Positions 12,001 to 22,495 of a DNA stretch of 64,000 bases are shown here, in pieces. The DNA lies in the NCBI RefSeq assembly GCF_051020765.1, contig NC_134934.1, positions 868,001 to 932,000 of the forward strand. The letters are read 5' to 3'. The first letter of the stretch is position 1, and each line of letters starts with the position of its first letter. A program made the position numbers and the translations under genes. The notes beneath the pieces are model-generated. The model was not told where the DNA came from, searched no databases, and was given only the letters and a program-made list of their open reading frames with translations. The DNA comes from Lasioglossum baleicum (Eukaryota; Arthropoda; Insecta; Hymenoptera; Halictidae).

Positions 12001-15000
12001 TTTGATAGACTGATTTTAGAGAACTGAATTTTTTTTCACTTCTAAAACTACAGAAACTACACTTTTCTTATCAGTTAGAACGACCGATATGCAATCACAA
12101 TAACACAGTCTTTTCATCTCCTTATACGTATGTACTAGGGGTGTGCGAGATCCAGTTGGGACGGGCATTTCAAACACCCCTAGTATGTACAGTATTACGC
12201 TCAAAAAATTTTTTCGTGATAAATTATTTGATTTACTAATCTAGATCAAAGTTAACGGTACAAAATGATGTAACTGGCTTCGCATAAAACTTTGTAACCA
12301 CACATAACCTGTCTATTTCTCTCCATTGACTGTTCCCAATCAATTGCTATCGATCGATATTATCGTGGACGACAAACTTTCTTCATTTCATAACCGCGTC
12401 GCTGACAGGTACAGTGATAATGTTCCACGATCGATTCTAATACTAACGTCATATAAATGGAAGCATCATGCCACTACAGATCAAGTTCCATAGATGGAAT
12501 ACAGGCCAAGGTTAATTTTGTTGCTGATCTACGGATTCTCAAAGAGATCTATCCTTTGAATGATGTTTACATAGATAACAGTAGTATCGTACGATGATTA
12601 ATGAACTCGGTGGCACAACTCACGGGTATTAGTTCATTGATGAAATTTTATCGATGATTCGATGATTCATCAGCTGGTCGGCCAGTAAAGAACGAATCTG
12701 TTAGGCGTATTGTAACGAAAAATGAACTAGCAACGCAATCCTGATTTGTTCGAGAAGAATTCTTTTCTTTGCCGTTTATTTTATAAATCGTAACTAGTAA
12801 ATATCACTCTGTTATTAGCAGTCCGATCGAAAATGTTTCAAAAGCAATTTTCGGTAACTTTTTTGCAATTTTTTTAATGTTATGATACTTACCGAATGCG
12901 CCTTGAAATCCTTCAACAAATAGGCGTAAGAAAATTATAATTATAATAAAATGAAGGTGACCTTGTAAAAGTCGACAAAAAATTTGCTATAATCACGTGA
13001 CAGCTCTCTTGAAACCATGCTACATATACCTACCTGATAAAAACATTTTCGATTGGACTGTTAATAACAGAGTAATCTCTACTGGTCACGATTCGTGGTT
13101 CACCACGTATTCCCTTACTTTTGTCGAGCTCGAATCAACTCCTCGATTAGAAACGCTACCCCGCAAGGATTCGACTTCCGGTTCCGAAATTTTGCGAATT
13201 TAAACGTGCACTATTGTAGCACTCGCGTAGCCGGGTGTTCCTCGGCGATTCTTCGAAGGAGGAATAGAAACCTGGCTGTTCCGCACCTGACAGAAGGCGG
13301 CTGGTTCAGTCAGGTGTTTCGTCCGCACTTCCACGTAGGAACCGAATATTATTGGAACCAGTCCTCGAAGGGTTTCACCGGCGAGCTGCGAAGCTGCGGT
13401 CGTCCAACAGTCCGGAATGCTGCTCATTGAAAACTGAGCAACCGTCTAGCACCTGCTGCTTAACTGTAACCCGTGCCTGTTTCCTTTCTAAAAAAAATGG
13501 GCCACGGATCTTCCTGCCTCTCCTTCCTTTCGTGAACCCCCAGGTTTCCAACCGCGAGGCGACGATGACCGACTTAAAATTCCACCGCGATGATACACTC
13601 GATTTCGACGAAGGATAAATCGACGAATTTCGAGGCTGCACAGGGAGAGTTGTTCTCGATCCGGAGTTTTCAACTTCGCCTCCGATTCCCATTTTGACGA
13701 ACATTACCGCCAGCAGGATGGTCGTATGCTCGATTAGGCGAACGCTAATGGATCATGTTTATGACCGTTTTAAACGCCGATTCGCGGTCCATCCATTCCT
13801 AGAGATTCCGGCGACATTTTAGAATCTACGTCTCCGTTAGAAGCACTAATAATAGCGATGATACTGATCGTTTAACAAATTAGCTTTGGAGAGAGTGATA
13901 GAGAAAGATTAGTTCGAGATTTAGAGAGTCAGTGACAGTTAGAATAGGCGAATCTGTTGTCCGAGTAAAAGGTTTCGAATAACAATGCTTGATGTGAAAC
14001 TTGTTAATTATTTTGCGAAGTGTACATAAACCGTTAAGCATCAATTAACCAATTAAATCAATTAAATCTGATAGTTTATATCTAGAATCTATACAACGTA
14101 TTAGCATCGTAACAAAGAAATATTTGTAGAACATCTATGTAGAATCAGATTGACCGTAACAGTGCACTGGGGTGAATATACATGGTTTATAACTAGACTG
14201 CGGATCTTTATGCATTTATGGCTTCTAAAAATTTTCGAAAGATGCTAAAATATAAAATTCCACAGAATTGAATACGATTTTTATTTATTTCAGATCTAGA
14301 AAGGCTACTACCACTGAAAATAAGATTTTATTCGTTCCTACTTTCTTAAAATTTGCCTACAAAAATTAAAAATTGCATAAACATTCGCAGTCTATTTATA
14401 ACTGTAGGCTGCGGACTTTATGCATTTGCGGTAAACATGAGTATGAAAGAAAAGATTTATGGGTCAAATTGATTTCGGCGATCGAGGGTCAACGAACTGG
14501 TCGGTCCGCGTGCAACCGCGTAAAATATGATATTTCCTGAGCGAAGCTAATACTCGCGATCGTCGTCGTCATCAGCTAGAAAACGAAACAGCTGATTCGC
14601 TTTGTTATAACCGGCATCGAAAAACCTGTCAAGTAGCTTTAGAAATGAGACTAACCATCTCAAAGGCAACAGCGACGACCCACATACCATATACGTAATT
14701 AAGTTTGAACAGCATCGAACGCAGCTAAGAAACACGACGCGTGTATGTGTGTGTGTACACTATGGTGCTTTGGGTATTATAATTGACTGAAATTTAATAA
14801 ATATTCAAACCCGGCCAATATATGCGAACACCGCGGAGCTACGGTCCTAGGTTCGATCGTGAGCTATTCAAAAAATATTTCAACATTCAGCAACATTGCA
14901 CTTTACAAGAAAAAAAATTCCGAACTTCATTGCACTTAATCGTTTGCACTTTAAAGTTTGAGACGGTACACGATTTTTAATTGCTTTCTGTTGGCTTATT

Positions 15001-17085
15001 CGAATTACCCGAAAGTGAAGCTGCCCCTTCATTGCAGCAGCATATCGAATTGCATTCCATTACGCTGATACAGCCAAGTTCATTAATCATCGAACAAGTG
15101 ATTAGATACTTTTGAGAGGTAGTGTATATCCTATGAAAAATCTGTGATACCGGTTCCATTATGAACTTGTACGAGCATGGTTGCTGCTCAGCCAGCCCGA
15201 GTTTGCATTCGGATTACGTTTGTCCACATGTCGAAGCTTAGCCGACATACATAATTAATGCAGTATAACATTATCATCCAACTAAAATGACTATTTTAAA
15301 ATTTCTCCCTCCCTCTCAGATTTCACGCGAAGATCCGTATTTTATGATATGCGAGTAAACAAACGGATTTCCGACGAAAGCTTATTTCGATTTCATTAAT
15401 CCGAAAATAAAAGAAAATACCCATTGCTTCGCTTCATTTGACAGAACTGATATCCTGCATTAAAAATGCTGAGAGACGACAACTGTCACGTTCGCATGTG
15501 CGAACCGGCATTTAATCTAGAGCAGTGGTCCCCAACCCCCGGTCCGCGGACCGGTACTGGTCCGTGGATCAAATGGTACCGGTCCGCCCAAGGACTATTA
15601 AATACAATTAAATTAAAATTATTAAGTCAGAACAATCTGAAATATAAACAATCAACGTCCCTCTCCCCCCCCCCCCCCTTCAGCGGGCCGCGGTAAAATT
15701 ATCAAACGTTGACCGGTCCGCGACGATAAAAAGGTTGGGGAGCACTGATCTAGAGTATACACAAGCAATATCTAATCTATACAGACAGGTGTCAGAACGT
15801 GCATCTTATAAATCGCGTTATGCACACCATGCTAAACGATAATATGCGATATTAGCAAATTCTAAAAGTTCAAAGTCTTTATTTTTTACAAGCGCTCCGA
15901 CTACAGCAAAATGAGAATTCGGTTTTCCCCGAAAGGCAGCGAAGAGTACACGATGTTGTCAATGGAAAAAGAGTGTGCCATTTAAATATACGACCAGTTT
16001 AACAGGATCATCGGGCGAATACACTTGGACCCGTGCTACATCCGATTTCAGCGATCCATCGGCACGACGCGACGCACAGTGATCCAGGAGTCCGCTTTCT
16101 GTGGCCAAAATTGAATTTATCGACTTTCAAATTGCAACAAATTTGTTTCAAATAAGAACCTTTTGAAACCTCGAAATTCAAAATATTAGATCTTTCACAT
16201 AACTTTACGAACCGATATAGCGTTTGAAGTGAAAAACTATGAAATTCGAGAGTCACAATTAAATAATAGTTTAATTATTCCTTACACAATGCTAAAATGC
16301 AAATCTGTGCTATATTTTCATATGCGTGAGCAGGTATATTCCAGTATTCGCCGTTTCTGGACCATAGTATGCAGTATGAGCATTGTTATCACGATTTTTC
16401 AAGTATTTCCGATGATCCGACAAAACAATGTTTCGAACAGAGGTTGATCGGTATTCACTTTTCTACAAATGTCAATATAAAAAATTAACGTCACCTCAAT
16501 TTTTAAAATATTAACATATACATTTTACTCCATAATATTGTAACTGGTATCGAGACGAATCCAACGACCCATAATAATATAATATTAAGCCTTGAAATAA
16601 CGCTACAATAATTTTGGCTACAAAAAGCGGGCTCACGGACCACTGTGCGGCGCGGCGGGCGGGCAATTAGAGATCGAACAATTCCGTCGAGCATTGCGGG
16701 CGAGGGAGCCGTGACATCTTTTTCAAGCACGCGGCTTCGCAAACGATTTACGGTTGCTGATAATTAGATGGGACCGGTCCGATAATCGACTGTACTGCGA
16801 CGACTAGAAATCCCGTTGACATCTTCCGTTGTCCGTCCGAAAGGCGCTTCGGCATTGGCACCGTAATTTATAGCGGGCCGTGGATAAATATTGACAGAGA
16901 GCCGGCAGGTGTTACACCGTCGAAATGAACTGACTCTGGCACTGGTCGTATCGTACGCGAATCGTCGCGTCGGTATCTCGCCGCGTCGGGGCTGTGAACG
17001 GCAGTAAATCAAATACCCGTTGAACAGGATTCTTCTCCGTCTTTGATCCGTGATCTCTCGCGCACGCACTTACCTCCATTTTCAT
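6024..17085 (-). CDS. AKAP2_C/MISP-like small coiled-coil protein
   Basis: Five exons agree in phase: 17085-17074 (tiny start exon MKME), 10410-10273, 8309-7864, 6793-6628 and 6128-6024, giving 288 residues. Exon 2 encodes a charged helix with RIQKEIEEVTEREHELR. Exon 3 is a low-complexity Ser/Thr/Pro region ending in a second copy of the motif, EEKIQKELNEMKERENELR, which runs across the splice junction into LMRSQMLAKSQP. The last exon ends with a basic NPRRRSTLIAQWENLIAA segment. The repeated 'EIxEMxEREHELR' motif followed by a C-terminal RRxSxLxxxWE block resembles the C-terminal domain of PALM2-AKAP2 and MISP, which bind PKA or actin; I infer only distant relatedness. The first exon is the weakest part of the model. 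Introns of 6.7 and 2.0 kb carry several transposon remnants. Confidence 0.6.
7090..7837. mobile_element. Palindromic TA-flanked MITE (748 bp)
   Basis: Long imperfect terminal inverted repeats: the left arm includes 'tctacacctctggatcggtg' and the right arm its reverse complement. Both ends are flanked by TA (7088-7089, 7838-7839). It lies in intron 3 of the AKAP2_C-like gene, only about 26 nt from the 5' splice site at 7863. There is no ORF of transposase size. Confidence 0.75.
8310..9436. other. Intronic sequence, no other feature seen
   Basis: Part of intron 2 of the AKAP2_C-like gene. No conserved frame or repeat was recognised before the hAT element at 9437. Confidence 0.4.
9437..9707. 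mobile_element. hAT non-autonomous element, CAGTGGTCCCCAAC family, copy 1
   Basis: Ends are CAGTGGTCCCCAACC and GGTTGGGGAGCACTG, with an exact 8-bp duplication CCCTAGAG (9429-9436 and 9708-9715). The central TA of the duplication fits the Buster-type hAT target pattern. The interior is made of repeated 'ccggtccgcgg' blocks; this copy carries one extra internal 'aaacgttgaccggtccgcg' unit relative to copy 2. Confidence 0.88.
10047..10064. repeat. (GC)n microsatellite
   Basis: An uninterrupted alternating GC tract inside the large-intron region of the AKAP2_C-like gene. It is a potential Z-DNA-forming run. Confidence 0.8.
10803..11080. repeat. Interspersed repeat interrupted by a MITE
   Basis: The segments 10815-10860 (ending 'ctgtaggtcccgtcgct') and 11032-11080 ('catagcagttgatgcgacgt') are together the reverse complement of an uninterrupted stretch at about 54730-54810. 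The MITE at 10861-11031 splits this copy. Confidence 0.6.
10861..11031. mobile_element. hAT-type MITE, TAGACTG family, copy b
   Basis: A 171-bp element with ends TAGACTGTGGAGCTTTATG and AAAGATCCGCAGTCTA, flanked by the exact 8-bp duplication CTAATGAC (10853-10860, 11032-11039). Its interior matches copy a at 2134-2337, for example 'aaataacattcaatttagtt'. Confidence 0.88.
12136..12182. mobile_element. 47-bp hAT remnant
   Basis: Only the terminal repeats and a short core remain: TAGGGGTGT at one end and ACACCCCTA at the other. They are bounded by an exact 8-bp duplication GTATGTAC (12128-12135, 12183-12190). Confidence 0.75.
14194..14394. mobile_element. hAT-type MITE, TAGACTG family, copy c
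   Basis: A 201-bp element, TAGACTGCGGATC at the left and CGCAGTCTA at the right, with the exact 8-bp duplication TTTATAAC (14186-14193, 14395-14402). A partial second copy (TAGGCTGCGGACTTTATGCA) starts nearby at 14405. Confidence 0.85.
15523..15747. mobile_element. hAT non-autonomous element, CAGTGGTCCCCAAC family, copy 2
   Basis: Same family as 9437-9707, with identical terminal sequences and an exact 8-bp duplication ATCTAGAG (15515-15522, 15748-15755). The interior contains a long poly-C run at about 15665-15678. Confidence 0.88.
16520..16660. repeat. Degenerate interspersed repeat, copy 1
   Basis: Shares 'agacgaatccaacgacc', 'aaataacgct' and a 'ccactgtg ... gcggcgcggcg' tail with 18703-18830. 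The family is unrecognised. Confidence 0.55.
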
Positions 17086-18092
17086 CGTTGCCACCGGGAT
17101 TTCGCACACACAGCCGGTCGGTGACTAGACGTTTTATCGAGCACTGCTTCCGACTCGGGTCCTCGAATACCGAGCAGAATTTCGATCCTCTTATCTGATC
17201 GTGAACGCAGCCGGGTAACGTCCGTATCTATTATCATGCCCGCGTATAGTTACGTCACTGAGCTGAATACGTCTGGTTCTCGGTTCTCCGAGCGGCGGCT
17301 GCGTGTACCCTGGGCAAGGTGTACGACCCTGATTTTGCGATTCCCCGCTCGAAACCGGCGTCACGGGAAATTCGTCCTCCGGCCCGAAAAAAGTTCCCCG
17401 AATGGTTCCTTTCTTTTTCCAAGTCGCTGAAGAAATATCCAACGGATTCCGTTACACGCACAAGCCCGGGACCGCTGCGCTGCGCCGCGCCGCACCGCGC
17501 CGCGCTGCGCCGTTCCTGCTCAGGTGATTTCAACGCCGGCTGGCGCGTGATCTACGATCTACGAGCGTACGAAGTTGACCGTGGAATCGCGTTCACCGTC
17601 GATCACCAGACTCTCTGCTATGGATCACACCTAAAACCAGATTGACGGACACACTCGTCTTCCCAGGACAGAAGATAGACACGTTACACGCGATGGAAGC
17701 GGACACCACGACCAAGACACTCTTTCGAAACTTGACTCGGAAGAACCTCGAAAGTCGACGAACCACCGCCAACCACGGTCTTCCCCCGTGTCGCCACCAG
17801 TTGCCGTTCGCGTTCCTCTAATTTTCAACCGGGCCGAGAACGCTTATAATCAAGTCGCGGTCGGACCCCGTTCGACGACTGCCATTTTGCCTGCGTAACC
17901 TTGTTGTTCCCCTGGCCATTCTCCGAACAAAAGCTACGGGCCGACGACACCGCGACCCATCCGACAACCTTCGTTACCATCCTATCCGGTCACATCGAAA
18001 TCCTACCGAGCACCAAAAATGATTCAAACGTTTTAGCTTAGAAAAATGACAAGGTTCTATTTATTTATATTTTCTGCAAATTTTATTACAAT
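17086..18092. promoter_or_regulatory. CpG/GC-rich region upstream of the AKAP2_C-like gene
   Basis: In contrast to the AT-rich surroundings, 17100-17950 is rich in CpG, with a GC-only tract of 'cgccgcgc' units near 17465-17515. It directly precedes the proposed start exon of the minus-strand gene, so a promoter is likely. No discrete factor site was identified. Confidence 0.4.
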
Positions 18093-18420
18093 ACAGTGGG
18101 TGTACAAAGTATTCATACACCTTTTAAAAACGAATAATTTTTTCACAATTGGACCCGATAGCTTGAGTTTTTTGTCGAGCTAGATGGATTAATTTACTAG
18201 ATGATACGTAATGAAAATTTTGGAAAAATCGCGTTTGTCTGAACTACGAAAGAAATGGTAAAAGTCACTTTTTCATCATTTCTTTATTTGGACTTATGAC
18301 GAAAATTTTTAAAATGTGTTTGGTAGATTTATATAAATTATATGCATGTTGAAAATTTTATCGAAATTGGTCAAATTGGTTTACGAGTTACACACGATTA
18401 AAAATGGTCAAAATTAGAGT
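18093..18420. repeat. Half of a palindromic TA-type MITE
   Basis: Begins 'acagtgggtgtacaaagtat' and contains 'attttatcgaaattggtcaa', the arm-core phrase shared in diverged form with the MITEs at 47821-48422 and 60986-61662. The second arm is missing. Confidence 0.5.
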
Positions 18421-18437
18421 TTCTGATCGAAATAAAA

Positions 18438-18633
18438 ATACGTAGGGGCAATCGTAGGCTATGGTGGGGGTATGGTTTAGTACCACAGTACCACAGCCTT
18501 GGCATCAGTGATCCATATATAGAGGTACGCTGGTGAGTGTAGCGCGCGGGCGTGTTGGAAAGGATACGTAGGGGCAATAGTAGGCTATGGTGGGGGTATG
18601 GTTTAGTACCACAGTACCACAGCCTTGGCATCA
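18438..18633. repeat. Direct tandem duplication, period 126 bp
   Basis: Two near-identical 70-bp blocks (18438-18507 and 18564-18633) starting 'atacgtaggggcaat' and ending 'cagccttggcatca'. The spacer 'gaggtacgctggtgagtgta' recurs in related form near 22028 and 63303, linking this block to the palindrome family next to it. Confidence 0.8.
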
Positions 18634-18702
18634 CTGCTCAGACGGCCTCAGTCATGTACGAAGATCGGGTACCTTCGGCACCTCGCTAATTTCGCATAAT
18701 TT

Positions 18703-18830
18703 CATAATGTTATAGCTGGCGTCAAGACGAATCCAACGACCTACTTTTTTATGACCTTGAGCCCATAAATAACGCTGCAATATTTTATTCCCGTTTTTCG
18801 GCCCACTGTGTGACAGCGGCGCGGCGCGGC
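18703..18830. repeat. Degenerate interspersed repeat, copy 2
   Basis: Related to 16520-16660 through 'agacgaatccaacgacc' and 'ataaataacgctgcaatatt', again followed by a GC-rich 'gcggcgcggcg' tail. It immediately precedes the large palindrome. Confidence 0.55.
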
Positions 18831-20236
18831 GTAGGCGTAGGGCGGCGTAGGGCGCCGCCGAGCAGTTCCCCACAAATTTCGGACGTAGATACGGTCCTGA
18901 CGAAACTCGCGTATGCGCGAAAAAAGCGCCTTACCTATATACCATCACTGCTTGGCATCAGTACTGCCAGCCAGTGATGCCAGAATCGGGGACGCGAGGA
19001 CGCTTCCCCTCCAGCACAGGTTCCCCCTCTCTGACGGACCGTCCTCGCCGAAGCTTCTGCTGCGCACGCGCTACACACGAACGTACTTCTACTCTGCCCG
19101 TCGGCGACGCGTTCCTTCGATTTTCACCAATTTTCATGTTGCCGAAGTTTCGGAAGCACGAGTCGGAAAGTCGGGATCTGGAGACGGCGCGCATTTGAAT
19201 CCCGGGACGGCGCGGCGCGGCGCGGTGCACATTTTGCTATAACTTTTGATCTAAAAAAGATATCGAAGCGAAATTTGGACTAAATTTTTTTTTAAAAAAC
19301 CGGGTTTCATGGTTCATCCTAAAATATGTTTTGTATTTCTTAAAAAATTTTTCTCGTTGATTTTTAAAGTTAAGGTAGTCCAGAAGGCCCCCAACACAAA
19401 TTGATTTTTAGTCGAACCATGCTCAATAAACAATTACGAAAAAATTTATAAATATTCCACTTAATAGCACACATGATTGAGATTTTTTTCAGATTTTTCA
19501 GATTATGCAGACATGTTTGTGAAAATCTCGTAATTGAAAATCTCGAAACATTCGAAGAAAATGCATATTTCGTATTGAACTTTTCGAGATACCAGTTTTA
19601 TAAAAATTCATTAGTCCGATATTATTGAAACAATTGTCCTTAATTTTTCTCAGAATTTTTTATAAATTGTATCGTTGTTAAAAAATCAAAATCAATTTTT
19701 TCGATACTTCTTTGTTGATGTATTATATAATACTGAATATTTTTATAATCAGAAAAATAATGTACAGACTTGATAATGCAATATAAAATATTTTATTTAC
19801 GTTATATTTCAATATACATATGTGCATCACTCCTAACAATTTTGGTAATCACATAATTATTGTAACGACATTTTACATATATCAGGTCGTTAAGTATGAA
19901 ACTAGACAAATAAAACACAAATTTCAAATACATTTGTCAAGTTTCATACATCTCCGGTTACGAAAATCGATTTTAAATGGTCCCTGCCTTTCTGTAACAT
20001 AACAAAAAAAAATTAGTTAAAGTCATGATTGCAAAGTATAGAATAAAATATTAATGTATAACTTTATAGTATAGTTTATACTTATCTTTTCTTTGAAGTC
20101 ATTCTCTTGAATCTGCTAATATTGATTTTACGTTGTCCAGAAAGTCCACTCCAGCTGACACACACGCGATTTTGAATGGGCCTCTGCCTTTCTATAGCAT
20201 AAAAACACATAGTTAAAGGAATGAGTGAACGGTGTG

Positions 20237-20251
20237 CTCTCTCTCTCTCTC
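20237..20251. repeat. (CT)n microsatellite
   Basis: A short CT run in the loop of the large palindrome. Confidence 0.8.
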
Positions 20252-20355
20252 GCATTTAAGTGTAAATTTAAGTTAAGAATGAAGAGATAAGGAAGGTGAA
20301 GTTTGTAAGCGGAGCGGGGGTCCGCGTTTGTACCCCGAAATGGGAAATAAAATAC

Positions 20356-20385
<30 letters not shown>
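20356..20385. repeat. (TTA)n microsatellite
   Basis: About ten TTA units follow 'gggaaataaaatac'. That context resembles the 3' tail of a retroposed sequence, but this is not provable here. Confidence 0.85.
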
Positions 20386-20386
<1 letters not shown>

Positions 20387-20623
20387 GTAAACAGCCTCCA
20401 GTTTCTTTGTCGCGTTTTTAATACTTTTTAATGGGTTTTTAACATTTTTTTATCTTATTATGAATTTATTTTAGTGAGTGACTATATTCATCGATAAAAA
20501 AAGATAAGTATACGTTACTATTTATATTGAGTCCTACAAGATTGCAATTAGAATTACGATTTTAATTATGTCTACTTTTTCTTTGAATATAGCAACGCGT
20601 GGGTTTCAGCGGTAATGAAATAG

Positions 20624-21110
20624 CAGATTCAAGAATGACTTCAAAGAAAAGCGAAGTGTATCGTTACATTAATATTTCATTCTGTAAGTACTTTGTACTT
20701 ATAACTTTAACTATGTGTTTTTTTTATGTTGTAGGAAGACAGAGGACCATTTAAAATCGCGGTAACGTAAAATCAATATTAGCAGATTCAAGAATGACTT
20801 GAAAGAAAAAAGATAAGTATATGATTACATTAATATTTCATTCTGTACTTTGTATAATTATAACTTTAACTATGTGTTTTTTATGCTATAGAAAGGCAGA
20901 GGCCCATTCAAAATCGCGTGTGTGTCAGCTGGAGTGGACTTTCTGGACAACGTAAAATCAATATTAGCAGATTCAAGAGAATGACTTCAAAGAAAAGATA
21001 AGTATAAACTATACTATAAGGTTATACATTAATATTTTATTCTATACTTTGCAATTATGACTTTAACTAATTTTTTTTTTTGTTATGTTACAGGAAGGCA
21101 GGGACCATTT
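20624..21110. repeat. Three degenerate direct units (about 150-200 bp)
   Basis: Each unit runs from 'agcagattcaaga' plus 'aatgactt' through 'taactttaac' and a T-rich tract to 'ggcag' plus 'ccatt(t/c)aaaatcg'. Starts are near 20624, 20783 and 20965; the last lies in the right arm. Each unit ends with a splice-acceptor-like T-rich tract followed by AG. Confidence 0.6.
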
Positions 21111-22495
21111 AAAATCGATTTTCGTAACCGGAGATGTATGAAACTTGACAAATGTATTTGAAATTTGTGTTTTATTTGTCTAGTTTCATACTTAACGACC
21201 TGATATATGTAAAATGTCGTTACAATAATTGTGTGATTACCAAAATTGTTAGGAGTGATGCACATATGTATATTGAAATATAACGTAAATAAAATATTTT
21301 ATATTGCATTATCAAGTCTGTACATTATTTTTCTGATTATAAAAATATTCAGTATTACATAATACATCAACAAAGAAGTATCGAAAAAATTGATTTTGAT
21401 TTTTTAACAACGATACAATTTATAAAAAATTCTGAGAAAAATTAAGGACAATTGTTTCAATAATATCGGACTAATGAATTTTTATAAAACTGGTATCTCG
21501 AAAAGTTCAATACGAAATATGCATTTTCTTCGAATGTTTCGAGATTTTCAATTACGAGATTTTCACAAACATGTCTGCATAATCTGAAAAATCTGAAAAA
21601 AATCTCAATCATGTGTGCTATTAAGTGGAATATTTATAAATTTTTTCGTAATTGTTTATTGAGCATGGTTCGACTAAAAATCAATTTGTGTTGGGGGCCT
21701 TCTGGACTACCTTAACTTTAAAAATCAACGAGAAAAATTTTTTAAGAAATACAAAACATATTTTAGGATGAACCATTAAACCCGGTTTTTTAAAAAAAAA
21801 TTTAGTCCAAATTTCGCTTCGATATCTTTTTTAGATCAAAAGTTATAGCAAAATGTGCACCGCGCCGCGCCGCGCCGCGCCGTCCCGGGATTCAAATGCG
21901 CGCCGTCTCCAGATCCCGACTTTCCGACTCGTGCTTCCGAAACTTCGGCAACATGAAAATTGGTGAAAATCGAAGGAACGCGTCGCCGACGCGTTCGGTC
22001 GAGCAGGTAGTCACACGGACATGGTAGAGGTACGCTTGTTGTGTAGCGCGCGTGCAATCGAGCATGCACTCACACGGGCAGAGTAGAAGTACGTTCGTGT
22101 GTAGCGCGTGCGCAGCAGAAGCTACGGCGAGGACGGTCCGTCAGAGAGGGGGAACCTGTGCTGGAGGGGAAGCGTCCTCGCGTCCCCGATTCTGGTCTGG
22201 CATCACTGCTGCCAGCTTGTGCCAGCTGCTGCTGGCTGCTGGCTGCTGCCCGTTGCATGATTGCAGGTTGCAGCCCTGGTTATCTGGGTATTTGAGATTT
22301 GAGATTATACGAATCCGACATTTATCCACATTTATCATTCTGTTGTATATAGCTTTGATTGGCTTTGATTACACATGAGTACTTCTAAATATATTTCATA
22401 TCTCCATTATATAATTGTTAAATGTTAATAGTTCTTTTTATTTACCAATAGCGTGTTTGCATATTAAAAATTTCAATTTTATTAGAAACCCTGAA

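Larger units (their letters stand above)
18960..22216. mobile_element. 3.3-kb palindromic repeat element with arms of about 1.3 kb
   Basis: The left arm 18960-20216 is the near-identical reverse complement of the right arm 20867-22216. Paired landmarks include the GC-rich 'gcgcggcgcggtgcac' tract, the 'tttgaatcccggga' block and the 'acaaacatgtctgcataatc' stretch. The right arm has an insertion of about 90 bp at 21990-22080. The 650-bp loop has a CT run, a TTA microsatellite and degenerate direct units. No transposase-like frame is visible. Pieces of the same family recur at 62857-63440. I cannot assign a superfamily; no clear target duplication was found. Confidence 0.8.

Noticed and set aside
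12997..13704. Several open frames in the large intron of the AKAP2_C-like gene
   Set aside because: Overlapping frames on both strands, no recognisable domains and no phase-compatible splice sites.
17255..17645. Overlapping open frames on both strands in the CpG-rich region
   Set aside because: High GC lowers stop frequency here. No conserved motif on either strand, and the region fits a promoter better.
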